The position numbers and the translations under genes were made by a program. This document shows positions 24,764-36,852 of a DNA stretch of 64,000 nt, piece after piece. The notes under the pieces were generated by a model. It saw nothing but the letters and a program-made list of their open reading frames with translations, was not told the origin of the DNA and ran no database searches. Origin of the DNA: Cordia subcordata (Eukaryota > Streptophyta > Magnoliopsida > Boraginales > Cordiaceae); NCBI GenBank assembly GCA_028554755.1, contig JAPTOF010000007.1, forward strand, positions 1,458,001 through 1,522,000, given 5' to 3'. The stretch's first letter is position 1; each line of letters begins with the position of its first letter.

Positions 24764-27501
24764 TCAATTGCATCTTTCGATTTGGAATGACTGCCGTCCA
24801 TTCTCTCTAGCAGGAAAGAAACAGTTTGAGCCGAGCAAAACATCTGGCCTAGGAATAATCACCTCATTTGATGTTTCATTGTAGCCTCTGGACTGTACTG
24901 GAGCCACCTCAACTGCTTCTTGTTTAACTTCACAATCTTTTGGAGCAATATAGAGACTGAGTTAGCACAATTGCCCAAACTAATTAAACAGAATTAGTAC
25001 ACTAAAATTTAACTTATTATCATGAAGCATCTGACCTGGCATAGTATTAAGTGGCTGGGGGTCACCAGAAGAGTCTCCGCTATTAGGTGTGTGTACGTTG
25101 AACACTGAAGCAGCAGTATGTCCTAAAGGAGAGATCGGATCACCATATCCTTCCCATTCGGTCTCATGGAGTTCTGGTGATGAATTATCCATCAAATCAC
25201 AAGGACTAATGGAAGCACTAGTCTGCTGGCATGTATTGCTCTTCAAGTTTTTAATGGTTTGTGATTCGTAGAGCACTGCATCCAACAGCCCACTGTTTCG
25301 TGGAGAGAGACTATCTGATCCTGTGTGCTCCGTCAGAGGCGATTGGATCAGAGTATCAACAGACTCGAGGGAAGGCAGTGGGGAAGAAGGTACCCAGTTA
25401 CCCATTTGAGTTTGGAGTGAAGGAAGCTCCAACTTCATTACCCCAGATGTGGGCTCTGAAGAAGAAAAGTTGCCATTTAAGAGGGCATGGCTGCCAGAAA
25501 GTAGACGTGAGGACAGTGGGTGCTCAGGAGCAAGAGTACTATCATATGCAGAAGAAAACTCAAATGATTGAGCAATCTGCTCAGAACCATCATTTTGATA
25601 TTGATTCCAGGCTGGGAGAACACCATTAACATTGGCACTTAAGCCGGTAAACAAGGGCTCCGGTCCTCGAAGGCGCTTGGATGGATGCATTGTAGTAAAC
25701 ATAGATTTACTAGTATAGGAGTTGTCAAGTCCTTGGGCAAGTAGGCTTTTCGGGGGAATATCAAGCAAGCCACTGGCAGGCATGTCAAGGAATGCAGATG
25801 GGTAGCACTGCTGGTTGAGTTCAAAATTCTTAAATTCGATGGATGGAATCTCAAAATTATTAACAGGAAAGAGGTCAGATTGTTGTTGAGCATTCCCAGA
25901 TGACAAATAACCCATGTCATCACTTTCTTGGTTCCTGTTTAGAGCTTGTAAGCAGATATCAGGAGGGTAGATCGGTAGGCCAGCACGCTGCCGTCTCTTG
26001 ATTCTAGTGTTCCAGTAGTTCTTTATCTCGTTATCTGTCCGACCAGGCAGCTGAAAGGCACAAGAATAGAATAAGGGGGAAACACAATATAAATAGCAGA
26101 CACAAATCCAGCCACAATAATCATTACTCCCCCAATTGTTATTAAATTTCAACACAAATTGTCATGCTTCATGAGTTTGTTAATTTAATTTAATTTGAAC
26201 TCTGAAATGTGAAGAAAACTTACTAACTGCAAAATGGGTGCAAAAAAATGCAAAAGAAAAATGTGTGAGCAAAATTGAATTCAGACACATATTCAGTACA
26301 TTTCTGGGAACACAATGTCAATGAGAGACAATGACTAAAAAGCACTTCATAATGTACATGCCAGAAATTATTTGCATTTATAATCCTACAAACCCATTGA
26401 ACGCATCATGCATTGAAATTTGTTTTCATTTACTACCACAAAAGGATTGATGTGTCAAGCATTCTCAAGAGTTGATGTGGCAAATTATGGTGAATTCTCA
26501 TTGTTGGTGTATCAAACTCTTATATCATATCTCTGGCTGATAGATAGATACACATACATACATACATAGATATAGATATAGAAGATCGATAGATAGATAT
26601 GGATATCATCAAGAACTTGTCAAGCTAACAAGGAAAAATGCTTTTGTTAACAAAGTTAAACTATAGGTGACCATAAATGCTATTATGCTATTCTGACACG
26701 ACATCAATGAACCTCTGAGTTTTAACAACTTCAACATCTCCAAACTCACAAGACTTTTCATGAGCAGGTCATACACATCTATATTCTCTCCTGAAAATAC
26801 CAAGAGACAGGTTTGGTATCTTTTTCCTATTATGCTTCATAAACTATAACCTGCTACATGTATCTAAGGCAAATTGTTTTTTTTCTCCGTTTATGATTTA
26901 TTAATAAAATTCAATTAAAGAAGATTGTCAATAATTCCTATTGTTAATTCACTAGAATAAGTTATCAATACTACTTACAAACAAAGTATAACAAGATTTA
27001 GAATCTACAGTCAAATACAGAGAGAGGGAAATTCGGAAAACTATGAAAAAGGTCAAAGTCTGGTTGTCATCATCCTATTACCCAAATTTGTGAGAAATAA
27101 TTATAAACAATTGAATAGACAATTTCCACAGTTTTATGCAAGTTTAAAAAGACCATGTTAGGTTCGATACGTACCTCAGCAGCCATCCGTGCCCATTTGT
27201 TTCCCAGTTTAGCATGTAGTTCAATGATACGACACTCCTCCTCTGGAGTGAATGCACCTTTCTTAAGATCTGGCCTTAGATGGTTTGCCCACCGTAGTCG
27301 GCAACTTTTCCCACAGCGGGCAAGGCCCGAGTGCTTCTGGACTGCATTCCAGTTCCCTTCTCCATACTTGGTGACGTAATCCACTAAAATTGCATCTTCA
27401 GCAGTAGTCCAGGGTCCTTTCTTCAGAGGAATGCTGCTTCCACTGTATTCTCCATTGCTTGTTTCATCAGCTGCTGGTGAGTCAACTCCACCCTTGGACA
27501 T
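24764..27501 (-). CDS. GAMYB-type R2R3-MYB transcription factor (MYB33/MYB65-like)
   Basis: GAMYBs are nuclear activators acting in gibberellin responses, anther and seed development, and are cut by miR159. Exons: 27501-27175, 26050-25036 and 24936-24764, giving 504 residues, close to MYB33. R2 (about 28-78) has [20 protein letters not shown] and [18 protein letters not shown]3 (about 80-130) has [20 protein letters not shown] and, across the first junction, [16 protein letters not shown]. The following [17 protein letters not shown] is a GAMYB hallmark. The miR159 site encodes KLELPSLQ. The last exon encodes [13 protein letters not shown]...[12 protein letters not shown]. The last acceptor is set by frame: AAAAG at 24937 keeps frame, whereas CTCAG 20 bases earlier does not. 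Confidence 0.93.
25411..25431 (-). promoter_or_regulatory. miR159 target site in GAMYB mRNA
   Basis: The minus strand reads TGGAGCTTCCTTCACTCCAA(A). From memory it differs at one internal base from the Arabidopsis MYB33 site (TGGAGCTCCCTTCACTCCAA). It lies in frame over KLELPSLQ, where the site sits in all GAMYBs. Pairing with miR159 would direct slicing of the transcript outside anthers and seeds. Confidence 0.9.
26051..27174 (-). other. GAMYB intron inside the R3 repeat (1.1 kb)
   Basis: Runs from GCTGAG|GTACGT to TTTCAG|CTGCCTGG and splits R3 at the usual place for this subgroup. It holds a GATA/CATA-rich microsatellite around 26539-26600. Nothing coding was recognised. Confidence 0.9.
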
Positions 27502-29760
27502 TATCTTGTCCTTACTTTCACTGGTTGTATTTAGTCACCTCAATTCAGGATAAGGAACTTTACTGTTATGTGATCTTGCATAAAACTACAGAAAGAGCAA
27601 GATGAGGATAAGAAAACTTAATTTTTTAAAATACGGAAGAGCACTGAAGTTGAGAAGCAGCAAAATGCAGCCAGTGTAAAGAAGCAGCATTTCAATATAT
27701 GTAGGAAGTTTGGTAACTAACACAGTATAGTCATAACTGAATTTCAAAGTCAATGAATCAAACTCCATGAAGTTTGAAAAAACTTACATTGATACCTATA
27801 TGTCGCCCAAAAACAACCCTTAGACCAGTATGAATCGAGCCCTCAGAAACTTGAACTCACGAACCTAAAGTCAACTGACTGCAATAGTACAAGGAAGAAC
27901 TGACAAATGCTTGACTTTCGACATCCATTGGACCTATGGGCTACATAAACGTTTCACGGAAAAGAAAAGTAAAGACAAGTTTTCCTCAACTTCCACTAAA
28001 GATTATAAATAGCTTCCCAACACAAACGCAGAGGAACGAAGTAAATAAGAATCTGCCAATCTATGTATCCCATGTTTTAGTGTAACAATTAGTCTGTAAG
28101 GACCTCGATTGTTTGACTAATAAAGTAAACCAGAATTCACTTTTTATGAACTCAGCACCAAATTAATAGCACTTTGGCATCTCCTAGAACGAGAAGCTGA
28201 CAATGGGGGAAAAATAACAAAAAAGTAGAAAAGCTGACATCATAAATAGCAAGTCATTGCGCTTACTGATTAGCGTGACAAGAAAAACGCTGTTCATGAC
28301 AAAGAAAACAGAACAAATTTCCCTTTATTCTGCAGTGAACATATGACATTCTGAGTAATTATTATTTTAAAAAAAAAAAAAAAGAAGAAGAAGAACCAAT
28401 GAAACAGTATTGCTGACAATTCAAAGAACAGTCCAGATTATGGACCTAATCCAGCACATACAGCAAGCACAACATTTTCACAATAAACAAGACAGGCCAT
28501 ACTAGTAGGCGCCACAAGGATAGCTCCACTTCTTATTATTGCTTACATGATCGGCGTAATAACTTCATTTCCATATGACACAAAACATACTCATCCTCAA
28601 ATGTCCATATAAGCAAACTGACCCTCAAATGCACATAATTTGGACACAACGTTAGCAAATAAAACAAAATTTGCTGGAGTGGTCGTCATCTAATGCCACA
28701 GGAGGAACATTAAGTGGAAATAACTAACCAACACTAAAACCATAAATGTTAGCCCAATTACACTGAAAGTTAAGCAGAAAATCTAACCATTCTTAGATCA
28801 GTCAATTAAGATAACAATCCTACACTAAAAGAGATACTTTTTGTGAAGAATCCTGAGGTTCTATCCTAAAAACTAATTGGTCAATGGCAGGAGTGGCCCA
28901 GGATCTTATTAAGTGGCCCAGGATCTTATTAAGTGGCCTTAGATTTTCTGAATTTTTCATGTGGGAGGAATAACACTCTTTAACACTTTTAAGCAATTTC
29001 TAGGTCCAGATAGATCAGTCAATTAAGATGAACAATCCTATACTAAAAGAAACACTTTTAAGCACATTTTAGGTACAAAAATATGTTTACACAAGTAGAA
29101 TCTAACATCACAAAGATTCAATTCGCTTGCCATTAGCAGTTAAAGCATAAAAATGGACATGCAGCAAAAGAAAATTATCATTACAAGAAACTAAAAACAC
29201 TTACTGTTAATCATGGTTAAGTTGTTTATTATACATGGATATTCACACATAAATCTACATATTCACACACATATACACACAAAGAAACACAGAGATATAT
29301 CTCACCTGTTGAAAAGAAAGCTGGTGAAGCTGAAATGACAGTCTCTCAGCAACTCAAGAATTCAGCAAAAACAGGGAAAAAAAAAATCTAAAGAATGATG
29401 AGCTAAATTAAGATGAAACCACTAAAGAAAAAATCTTTAAACCCCCCAGAAACATAGAAAATCCTTCAGAAAAAGCTAAAATAAAATGTGGAAGAAGGAA
29501 GATCACACCCTTTAGAGTGAGAAACTTGGGAAAAAAAAATAATCAACACATAACAAAGACAAACAAAAATACGGCTGAAAATAATCAAAATCAGCTCAAA
29601 GTAAGAATGTGGATTTTTGAAAACAAAATGCTAAATTTATCATGCTTATTGTAAACAAAAAAAAAAAACAAAAAAGAAATAACTCAGACCCTTTTTTCCA
29701 CTCATAATGCAGAACAAGATCCACTTATTGCCTTTGAGAAGACGGAGAGAGAGAGATGGT
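27502..29760 (-). other. GAMYB 5' UTR and promoter region
   Basis: GAMYB genes commonly have intron-containing leaders. A donor-like CAACAG|GTGAGATAT lies at 29305 on the minus strand, upstream of CT-rich DNA at about 29740-29830 (GA-rich on plus) that suits a plant leader. Acceptors before the ATG include candidates near 27520-27590. Leader structure is inferred only. Also holds short duplications at 28797/29009 and 28892-28931. Confidence 0.5.
28892..28931. repeat. Perfect 20-bp tandem duplication
   Basis: AGTGGCCCAGGATCTTATTA occurs twice, followed by a third partial AGTGGCC. A further copy of AGATCAGTCAATTAAGAT...AACAATCCTA.ACTAAAAGA is found at about 28797 and 29009, so this region has been duplicated more than once. 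Confidence 0.9.
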
Positions 29761-32160
29761 TTTTGATTTTTTTTTTCTTAAAGAAATAAATCAGGAATGA
29801 GAGAGAGAAAGAGAGAGAGAGAGTGTGTGTGAGAAAAGATGGCAAAAGAAGAGCAAAAATAGAAGAGAGAGTTGAGGGAAAGCTAACACCTCAATTAACT
29901 ATTTAAATTAATCATTAATAATTAATAATTATAACAAGAGTATATGTTTGTTCCTTTTCTTAATTTAATGAAAATATGGAGCTTCCATTTATTATACCAC
30001 TTTGTGTGTGTGTGTGTGGTTTTTTTTTTTTTTTTTTTGTAATTATCATTTGCATGGTCTTTTTTGCCTTTGTTAATTCACTACCTTGACTTGTCAGAAA
30101 ATTTCCATTCATGGAAGTTTTCCAGATCAGGTTGCGGGGTGGGGTGTTGGGCGGGGGTGGGCGCGTGGGTTATGGGTGTGTGTTTGATTGTTATGGGAAT
30201 CTTAGTCTGGTTTGTTTAAGTTAGAGCATATGATTCGGACTATAGATATTTTGCATAGGTTCATGAGATTAATAAATAATTAGTTATTAGCAGTAGCAAG
30301 AATGGGTATTTCTTTTAATTAATGATCATTAGATTTCGATTTAGATCCCTTCATATCAAATGCTATAATATAGTGATTTGAAGACGAAATCTCAATCATA
30401 AAATTCGAATTCTAAAGAAAGTAACTTGTTTCAAAATAATTTTTTTCTTTTGCAATATCCATTTCTTTTCAAATTCGAATTTTATTAAAGATTAAGATGA
30501 CATTATAAGCATATGAAGAGAAACTTTTTAAGACACAATTAATTACTATTATATTTATAATAACATATTTAATAATAGATTCATTTATCTCGTGGTCAAA
30601 ACTCAAGCCATGATTCTAATTGTAGACTGATATATATTCTTTTCTGTTATATAATATTTTTATAGTTATCAAAATTATTATAAAAAATATGAAAAAAATG
30701 ATTAGATTAAGGATAAGTGGACAAGATAAATTTTATGTAAGTGATTATTTAAACATGATAATTAAATAGTAGATAAGGGTAGTTAAAATGGAAATTTCAT
30801 TCAATCATTTATTGGATTCTAGTGTTGTTTATGACAAAAACATTGGTCAGAGGTGTATAATGAGAAAGTGCGATTTAATAAGTAGGCGAAGTACAATAAA
30901 TATGTGTTTCTATTGATTAAAGATTTGCACCTTGCTATTGTGGGCTGACTTCACTTCTTTTCGGTTTAAGATTGTTTTGGGTTATTAAGCCGATTATAGA
31001 AGACTCTTTTGTACTTGTAACTGAAATTTTTTTTTGTACGATTTTAGTATTCTAGGAGGATAGCTAACAAAGCAACCACTTGAATGGCAAATCAATTTTT
31101 AGTAGCAAATTAATCATTGGCTAGGTATCTAATATATTCAAACTGTTGCAAGATATTATTGTAAATGATTTGTATTTCACAAGAGTGAAATAACTTTATA
31201 GTTTTGAGCGGTCATTAATTTGAATTGGATTTTAAAAAAATAAAAAAAACCCCTCCATGGAATCGGCCCACCCTTCTCTCACGCCCATCAAAATTATTAT
31301 TATTATTATTATTATTTTTTGTTGGTCGGGTCAAAATCCAAAATAACTTGAAATTAAACAAGAAGAAAGGAAGAAAAGGGAAAAGAAAAAAGAAAAGGAA
31401 AAGGAAAAGAAAAATAAGAAAAATATCAACTAAAAAACCGCAGACACCTCTAAAAATACCAGTCTTTTTCCCCCAAATTAGATTCCCAAAAGATCCAACT
31501 GCTTTGGTTCCTCATCATCTCTAATAAGGTACCCTTCAATTCTCAATCTCAATCACACCCATATAGAATAGAATATATTATATATATATATAATTTATTT
31601 TGATTACTTTTTAGTTTTGTGCTTCTATAGATTTTGCTTATTTTTTAACAGTTTTTGATCAACCTGGCAGTTGTGTTTTAGTTTAACTACCTTTAGATTT
31701 AGTGGGTTCGTTTATAATTGTAATTCTTCTTTATAGATTTTCTTTAATTTGGGTTTCTAGGGTTTGATTAAATTGGGCCTTTTTCAGAAAGTTCTAAATT
31801 TTTTTCCCTAATTGCTGTTTCATAATTTTGCGTTGTCTAGGTCATATATTTCTCTTTTGGGTGTGATTGAATTGGGTTTTAAGGGAAGCCTTTGTATATA
31901 TATAACAAATTGTTGATCTTTTTTAGGTTTTCCACGCTTTAATCTAGGTTTTTAGTTTTTAGAAAAGAAGATTTCTGAGTTTTCATTAATCTAACATTTT
32001 GGTTCTATTTTTAGAATTTTTAAATTTTTTCTTACAATTCACTGCTTTGCAATTTTTAGGTCATAATTCTCTTGTAATTGGATTGGGCTTTTAGGGAATC
32101 TGTGAAAGAAATTTTTAGGTTTTTTACTTAGTTTTAGGTTTTATAAGAATAGATTCTTTT
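29761..32160. other. Intergenic region upstream of GAMYB and the F-box/WD40 gene
   Basis: The two genes diverge, so both promoters lie here. Contents are AT-rich DNA, GT and T runs at 30004-30038, an ATT microsatellite at about 31293-31316 and a GA/AAG-rich tract at about 31360-31420 just before the F-box leader. A possible leader intron starts at AATAAG|GTACCC (31529). No other gene was seen. Confidence 0.65.
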
Positions 32161-33879
32161 ATGGCATTTGAATGCCAAGAAGCTAATGAAATTGGATTGG
32201 AAAAAGGCTTACAAGATTGCTTTGATAGTCCCCGAAAAAATTGTTCAAACAGACGAGAAGGTTTAACATTTGACTCTGAGGAATCAACAGGACAACCTGG
32301 TGCAAGAAGTTCATGCGTTGTGCAGGGTGTCCGGAAGTGTCCAACCCACTCCGTGGAACCAATACGTTCAGTAAATAAGTTGAGTCCTAAATGTGGGCTT
32401 TCGAGCTTGAATGGTGAGGAGTCACTCACTGTTAATGAGGTTCCCACGCTCTTTTCTCGATCCATTACTGATCTCCCCCCTGTATTGATAAGTGAGATCC
32501 TAAACTGTCTCGATCCAAAAGATCTTGGAGTAGTGTCTTGTGTTAATACGTGTTTGTATAAGCATGCATCTGAGCATACTGTGTGGAAGCAGTTCTATTG
32601 TGAGAGGTGGGGTCATCCAATTGCTTTGGTGCCCTTTGGGTCAGGGGCTTCAGATGATAAATCATGGAAGGAGCTCTTTGTTGAGAGGGAGTTTCGAAGC
32701 AAGACATTTATGGGACGATATAGTGCTGATGCTTTGTACGGTCACACTGAGGCCGTTAGAACTGTGTTTGTTTTGGCTTCTAAGAAGTTGGTCTTTACTG
32801 CGGGGTATGATCAGATAGTGAGAATGTGGGACATTGAAGAAGGGCTTTCTATTGCTTCGTCTTGCCCTATGGGGTGCACAATTCGTGCAGTTGCCGCTGA
32901 TACAAGTCTGCTGGTTGCTGGAGGTACTGATGGATTCATACATGGTTGGAGGGCTGAGGAGGGGAATCCTTATTTGTTTGATATTAGGAACCCTCAGAAT
33001 CAGAACATGGAATTCCAAGTTTGGGAACATGCAGGGCCCATAACATGTCTAGCATTGGATTTCAATAGGATTTACAGTGGTTCATGGGACATGACTATAC
33101 GTGTTTGGGATCGTAATTCATTGAAATGTTTAAAGGTCTTGATGCACAACGATTGGGTTTGGAGCCTTAGTCCTCATGATAGTACAGTGGCAAGTACTGC
33201 AGGTTCGGATGTCTATGTTTGGGATACTAATGGTGGAGCACAACTTGCTGTTATTAACAATGTCCATGTTGGTAATGCATACTCTTTGGCACGAAGCCAC
33301 ACCGGGAAGCTGCTGTTTACTGGTGGCGAGGACGGAGCCATACACATGTTTGAGATATCTGGAAATGGTGGACATACCATACGAAAAATAGCATCGTGGG
33401 CTCCTCACTCGGGTCCCGTTTATTCTCTTGCTTTTGAGTTCCCCTGGCTTGTTTCGGCATCTAGTGATGGTAAGCTGTCACTTATCGATGTGAGAAAGCT
33501 GATGAAGACAAGCAGGCCTTCAATTGAAAACCCTTCTAAGGCTAACCAATTTGAGCCCCCTCAAAGAATGCTTCACGGTTTTGGATCCAATTTATTCTCG
33601 GTGGACATTGGTCTTGATCGTATTGTCTGTGGAGGCGAAGAAGGTGTTGTAAGAATCTGGAACTTCTCACAAGCTTTGGAAATCGAGCAGAGGGTTCGCA
33701 CCTTAAGAGGCTTAAGGTTAGAGAACAGAATGAGGAGGCGTCAGCTTCAACTAGGGATGACGAGTAAAGGTGGTCGGGGTGATCAGTGTTCAGTAGCTGC
33801 TGCAAAGAAGAACCAAGTAAGTGGAGATAGAAATGGCTGGCAGAACAAGCGTCGCGTAAGTGGGAAGCTGAAGGCTTAG
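32161..33879 (+). CDS. F-box/WD40 repeat protein, FBX2-like
   Basis: Predicted substrate receptor of an SCF (SKP1-CUL1-F-box) ubiquitin ligase. Single open exon, 572 residues. The F-box lies at about 101-150 (ITDLPPVLISEILNCLDPKD, then WKQFYCERWG). At least six WD40-type blades follow between about 190 and 510: LVFTAGYDQIVRMWD, RIYSGSWDMTIRVWD, LFTGGEDGAIHMFEI, LVSASSDGKLSLIDV, IVCGGEEGVVRIWNF. The tail is basic (RLENRMRRRQLQLGM). Order and sequence resemble Arabidopsis FBX2 (At5g21040), reported as a negative regulator of phosphate-starvation responses. Orthology is from memory, so no symbol is assigned. No signal peptide or membrane segment. The start is the first in-frame ATG after AT-rich, stop-containing leader DNA. 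Confidence 0.92.
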   Translation: MAFECQEANEIGLEKGLQDCFDSPRKNCSNRREGLTFDSEESTGQPGARSSCVVQGVRKCPTHSVEPIRSVNKLSPKCGLSSLNGEESLTVNEVPTLFSRSITDLPPVLISEILNCLDPKDLGVVSCVNTCLYKHASEHTVWKQFYCERWGHPIALVPFGSGASDDKSWKELFVEREFRSKTFMGRYSADALYGHTEAVRTVFVLASKKLVFTAGYDQIVRMWDIEEGLSIASSCPMGCTIRAVAADTSLLVAGGTDGFIHGWRAEEGNPYLFDIRNPQNQNMEFQVWEHAGPITCLALDFNRIYSGSWDMTIRVWDRNSLKCLKVLMHNDWVWSLSPHDSTVASTAGSDVYVWDTNGGAQLAVINNVHVGNAYSLARSHTGKLLFTGGEDGAIHMFEISGNGGHTIRKIASWAPHSGPVYSLAFEFPWLVSASSDGKLSLIDVRKLMKTSRPSIENPSKANQFEPPQRMLHGFGSNLFSVDIGLDRIVCGGEEGVVRIWNFSQALEIEQRVRTLRGLRLENRMRRRQLQLGMTSKGGRGDQCSVAAAKKNQVSGDRNGWQNKRRVSGKLKA

Positions 33880-34397
33880 AAAATTGGTCTTAACAGTTCC
33901 TGCTTGTCTATATATACTAAAACTGTGTCATGCTTTTGGGCAACTCATGTATCAAGAGCATGTTTTAGGGTTTAAACAACTGCCATGGCTTCAAACATTT
34001 TGAATTTGGACCGTTTTTAGATTTTGGACAAATTGTTCAATCCAGATCTATTTAGTTTTACATTTTTGTTGATTTACCTTGTTGTCTCTGCATCGCTAGG
34101 TCACAGTTTTGATTGTTTTCAATTATTCAAATACATATTTAACGATTAAAAAAAAAAAGCCTACTTAACTATCCTTATGACACCTATTCAAATTGTCTTC
34201 CCAAACCAGCTCAATTGAGGTATTAAACTACATATTGATTGGACATGTCAATTTTTCCTCCTGAAAGGAAAGGTATTTTGTTATGAGTAATGCTAGATGT
34301 CACTTGCAGAAGTGAGATTGGTGTCAATCGGAGAAGTTTTGTGCTTGTCTATAATGGGTGGCCATGTATATGGCCATGTAACCAGTTGTGGAGTTAA
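33880..34397 (+). other. F-box/WD40 3' flank
   Basis: Likely 3' UTR followed by about 250 bp of spacer up to the transposon insertion point, with target duplication TAA at 34395-34397. No gene or clear terminator was seen. Confidence 0.6.
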
Positions 34398-34890
34398 GGC
34401 TAACTCCAACAGCTCTCTTATCTTTTTCCTTATATTTAAGTGTTTTGAGTCACTTTTCTAAATTTGAAAATCTCATATTTTCAGTTTTATTCTAACAGTT
34501 TTCTTATTTTTCACTAAACACTCAGTTTAGAAAATTCCTATTTCAGTTTCACACCAGCAGTTCCCCTATTATAGGAGTCTTATATTTTATTTTATTCTAA
34601 AACACATCATCAATTTAATTAAACACATAATTTAGTATATTTATTAATTGTTTTTATTATTTATAAGAGTATTAGATTTTTAATTATTAATATTTTTATT
34701 TATTCTTAATTTTTTACATTAAAAATATATTTTAACTACTTAACATTTTCGTTAATTAATAAAGATGTTTTGTTTTAAAATATTAAATTTATTTTTAAAA
34801 TTTTTATTAATATTTTTTTTATCTTGTATAATTCTTGACTATGTTATATTGTTTATTTTATTTTACTCGTTTAAATTAGTCATTTTACAT

Positions 34891-35200
34891 TTTTTTTGGT
34901 CAATACAAGCTTTATTTTTAATCGGTCGTTTCTTCTACCTCTTGTCTTTGTCAATGCAGCTTTGTGTTCAATCGGTCATTCTTTTTATGTCTTGTTTTGT
35001 CAATACAATCTTTATATTTAATCAGTCAGATCTTTTTTTGTCTTGTTTTGTCAAATACAAGCTTTATGTTTAATCGGTCAAATATTTTATATGTCTCGTT
35101 TTGTCAATGCAAGCTTTACATTTAATCAGTCAAATCTTTTATATGTCTCGTTTTATTAATATAAGCATTTTGTTTAATCAGTTAAATTTTTTTATTTATT
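34891..35200 (+). repeat. Six-unit tandem array, about 51-bp period, upstream of transposase
   Basis: Consensus about TGTCAATACAAGCTTTATAT then TTAATCGGTCAAAT and a T-rich spacer. GTCAA anchors fall at 34899, 34950, 34999, 35050 and 35103, with a degenerate sixth near 35154. It ends about 200 bp before the transposase ATG. It could be promoter repeats or transposase-binding sites. Confidence 0.85.
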
Positions 35201-35398
35201 GTATTATCAATCAGCTTTCCGTTCCATCACTCATTTCTTAATCTTTTTAGTGAGACTTAAAGGCTATATATGCTCATGCAACAAGCTTCTCAAAGTGCAA
35301 CATATCTCTCGAAATTCATTAGCTTTCTCTCTTGTTTTCGTGTATCATTCGAAACCATTTAGTTGTTTTCTCTTTTATCACATTTTGTGTCCAAAGTT

Positions 35399-36639
35399 AT
35401 GGATTCTAATTATCAATGTATAGGGTATTTCGATTCTTCTAACTTCGATGAGGAGCTTGCGTTACTTCAATTGCGGGCTGATAAAGATCAACGGCTTACA
35501 AGACAACAACATGTAAGTCATTGTTCTATCCATGGTCATGCTTTCTTTTAGCGAGACAGGGTTCAAGGTTATGAAAGACTTTATTACGACTATTTTTCAG
35601 AAAATCCTATTTATCCTGATAATATCTTTCGAAAGAGATGTCGGATGAGTCGTTCGTTGTTTCTTCGAATTCAATCTGCAGTTGAAGCACATGACCCATA
35701 TTTTGTTCGAAAACAAAATTCTGTTGGACCTTGGGGTTTGTCTTCCTTGCAAAAAGTCACCGCCGCATTAAGGATTCTTGCATATGGATCTGTTGCAGAT
35801 TCAGTGGATGAATACGTGAGAAATGGAGAAAGCACAGCCATAGAGACTTTGAGAAGATTCGTTAAAGCAATGGTGGACATATTTTCTAATGAGTACTTGA
35901 GATTACCAAATGAGAGTGATATTGCCAGATTGCTAGAAGTTGGAAATTGCCAGATTGCTAGAAGTTGGAAATCAAAGAGGCTTTCCAGGAATGTTGGCAA
36001 GTATCGACTGCATGCATTGGAAATGGAAGAATTGTTCGACTGCTTGGAAAGATCTGTATACTGGTCATATTCGAGAACTGATAATCATTTTAGAAGCTGT
36101 GGCTTCTTATGATCTTTGGATATGGCATGCTTTTTTTTGGTTTGTCTGGTTCTCTCAATGATATAAATGTTTTGGAACGGTCATCAATCTTTACTAAATT
36201 AGCTGAAGGACAAGCCCCTAAGGTCAATTATACGATTAATGGACATGACTATATGATAGGATATTATCTTACTGATGGTATATACCCATTTTGGGCAATG
36301 TTTGTTAAAACTGTACCACTTCCACAAGGTAATAAGAAGAAGTATTTTGCTGCAGCTCAAGAATCAGCAAGAAAAGAAGTGGAGAGTGCATTTGGAGTAC
36401 TCCAAGCTCGGTTTGCTATTGTTCGTGGCCTTGTAAGATTTTGGGATGTTGACACTCTAAAAAATATCATGACTGCATGCATGATTATGCATAACATGAT
36501 TATAGAAGATGAAAGAGGTATTAACAACTTAGATTTCAACTATGATTCTACTGGTGAAAGTTCAAATTCAACAATCTCACGTGAACAGACAACTGAGCTT
36601 ACTGATTTTATACAAACTCATTATTGTATTCGTGATTGA
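35399..36639 (+). pseudogene. Broken PIF/Harbinger DDE transposase
   Basis: Starts MDSNYQCIGYFDSSNFDEEL at 35399. Family landmarks run in order through three frames: [44 protein letters not shown] (first catalytic Asp), [12 protein letters not shown] (second Asp), ESARKEVESAFGVLQARFAI (Glu), MTACMIMHNMIIEDER. Breaks: a perfect 25-bp tandem duplication at 35921-35970 shifts the frame, and an indel in the T-run near 36130 shifts it again. A 39-bp stretch at 35513-35551 looks like a tiny GTAAGT...TTTTAG intron and ends in an in-frame stop if retained. The remaining sequence is well preserved, so inactivation seems recent. Confidence 0.9.
35921..35970 (+). repeat. Perfect 25-bp tandem duplication inside the transposase
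   Basis: ATTGCCAGATTGCTAGAAGT plus TGGAA occurs twice head to tail. As 25 is not a multiple of three, the second copy restores the family sequence ([16 protein letters not shown]) only in another frame. Confidence 0.95.
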
Positions 36640-36852
36640 GAGGTTTATAACCAGCTACAAGCTGATCTTGTAGAACATTTGGGGCAAATAAATGGAGATG
36701 TGTGAGCTAATTTGTATTTTCATGTAAGCAAGTTGAATAATAAAGTTTTTCATTCCAATAAAAGTACGTTAGACAAATATTAAATTCTACACTAGAAACA
36801 AATATTTAAATTCTCCATAACATCATTGGAAGCCATTTTGTTTCATGATTTC

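Noticed and set aside
24937..24957. Apparent one-base frame clash at the last GAMYB intron when the CTCAG acceptor (24957) is used
   Set aside because: Using the AAAAG acceptor 20 bases further on (exon from 24936) restores frame exactly and gives a GAMYB-like [11 protein letters not shown] start, so no frameshift is needed.
34891..35200. CRISPR-like regular array
   Set aside because: Units are contiguous 51-bp direct repeats with drifting sequence, no distinct spacers, in a plant transposon.
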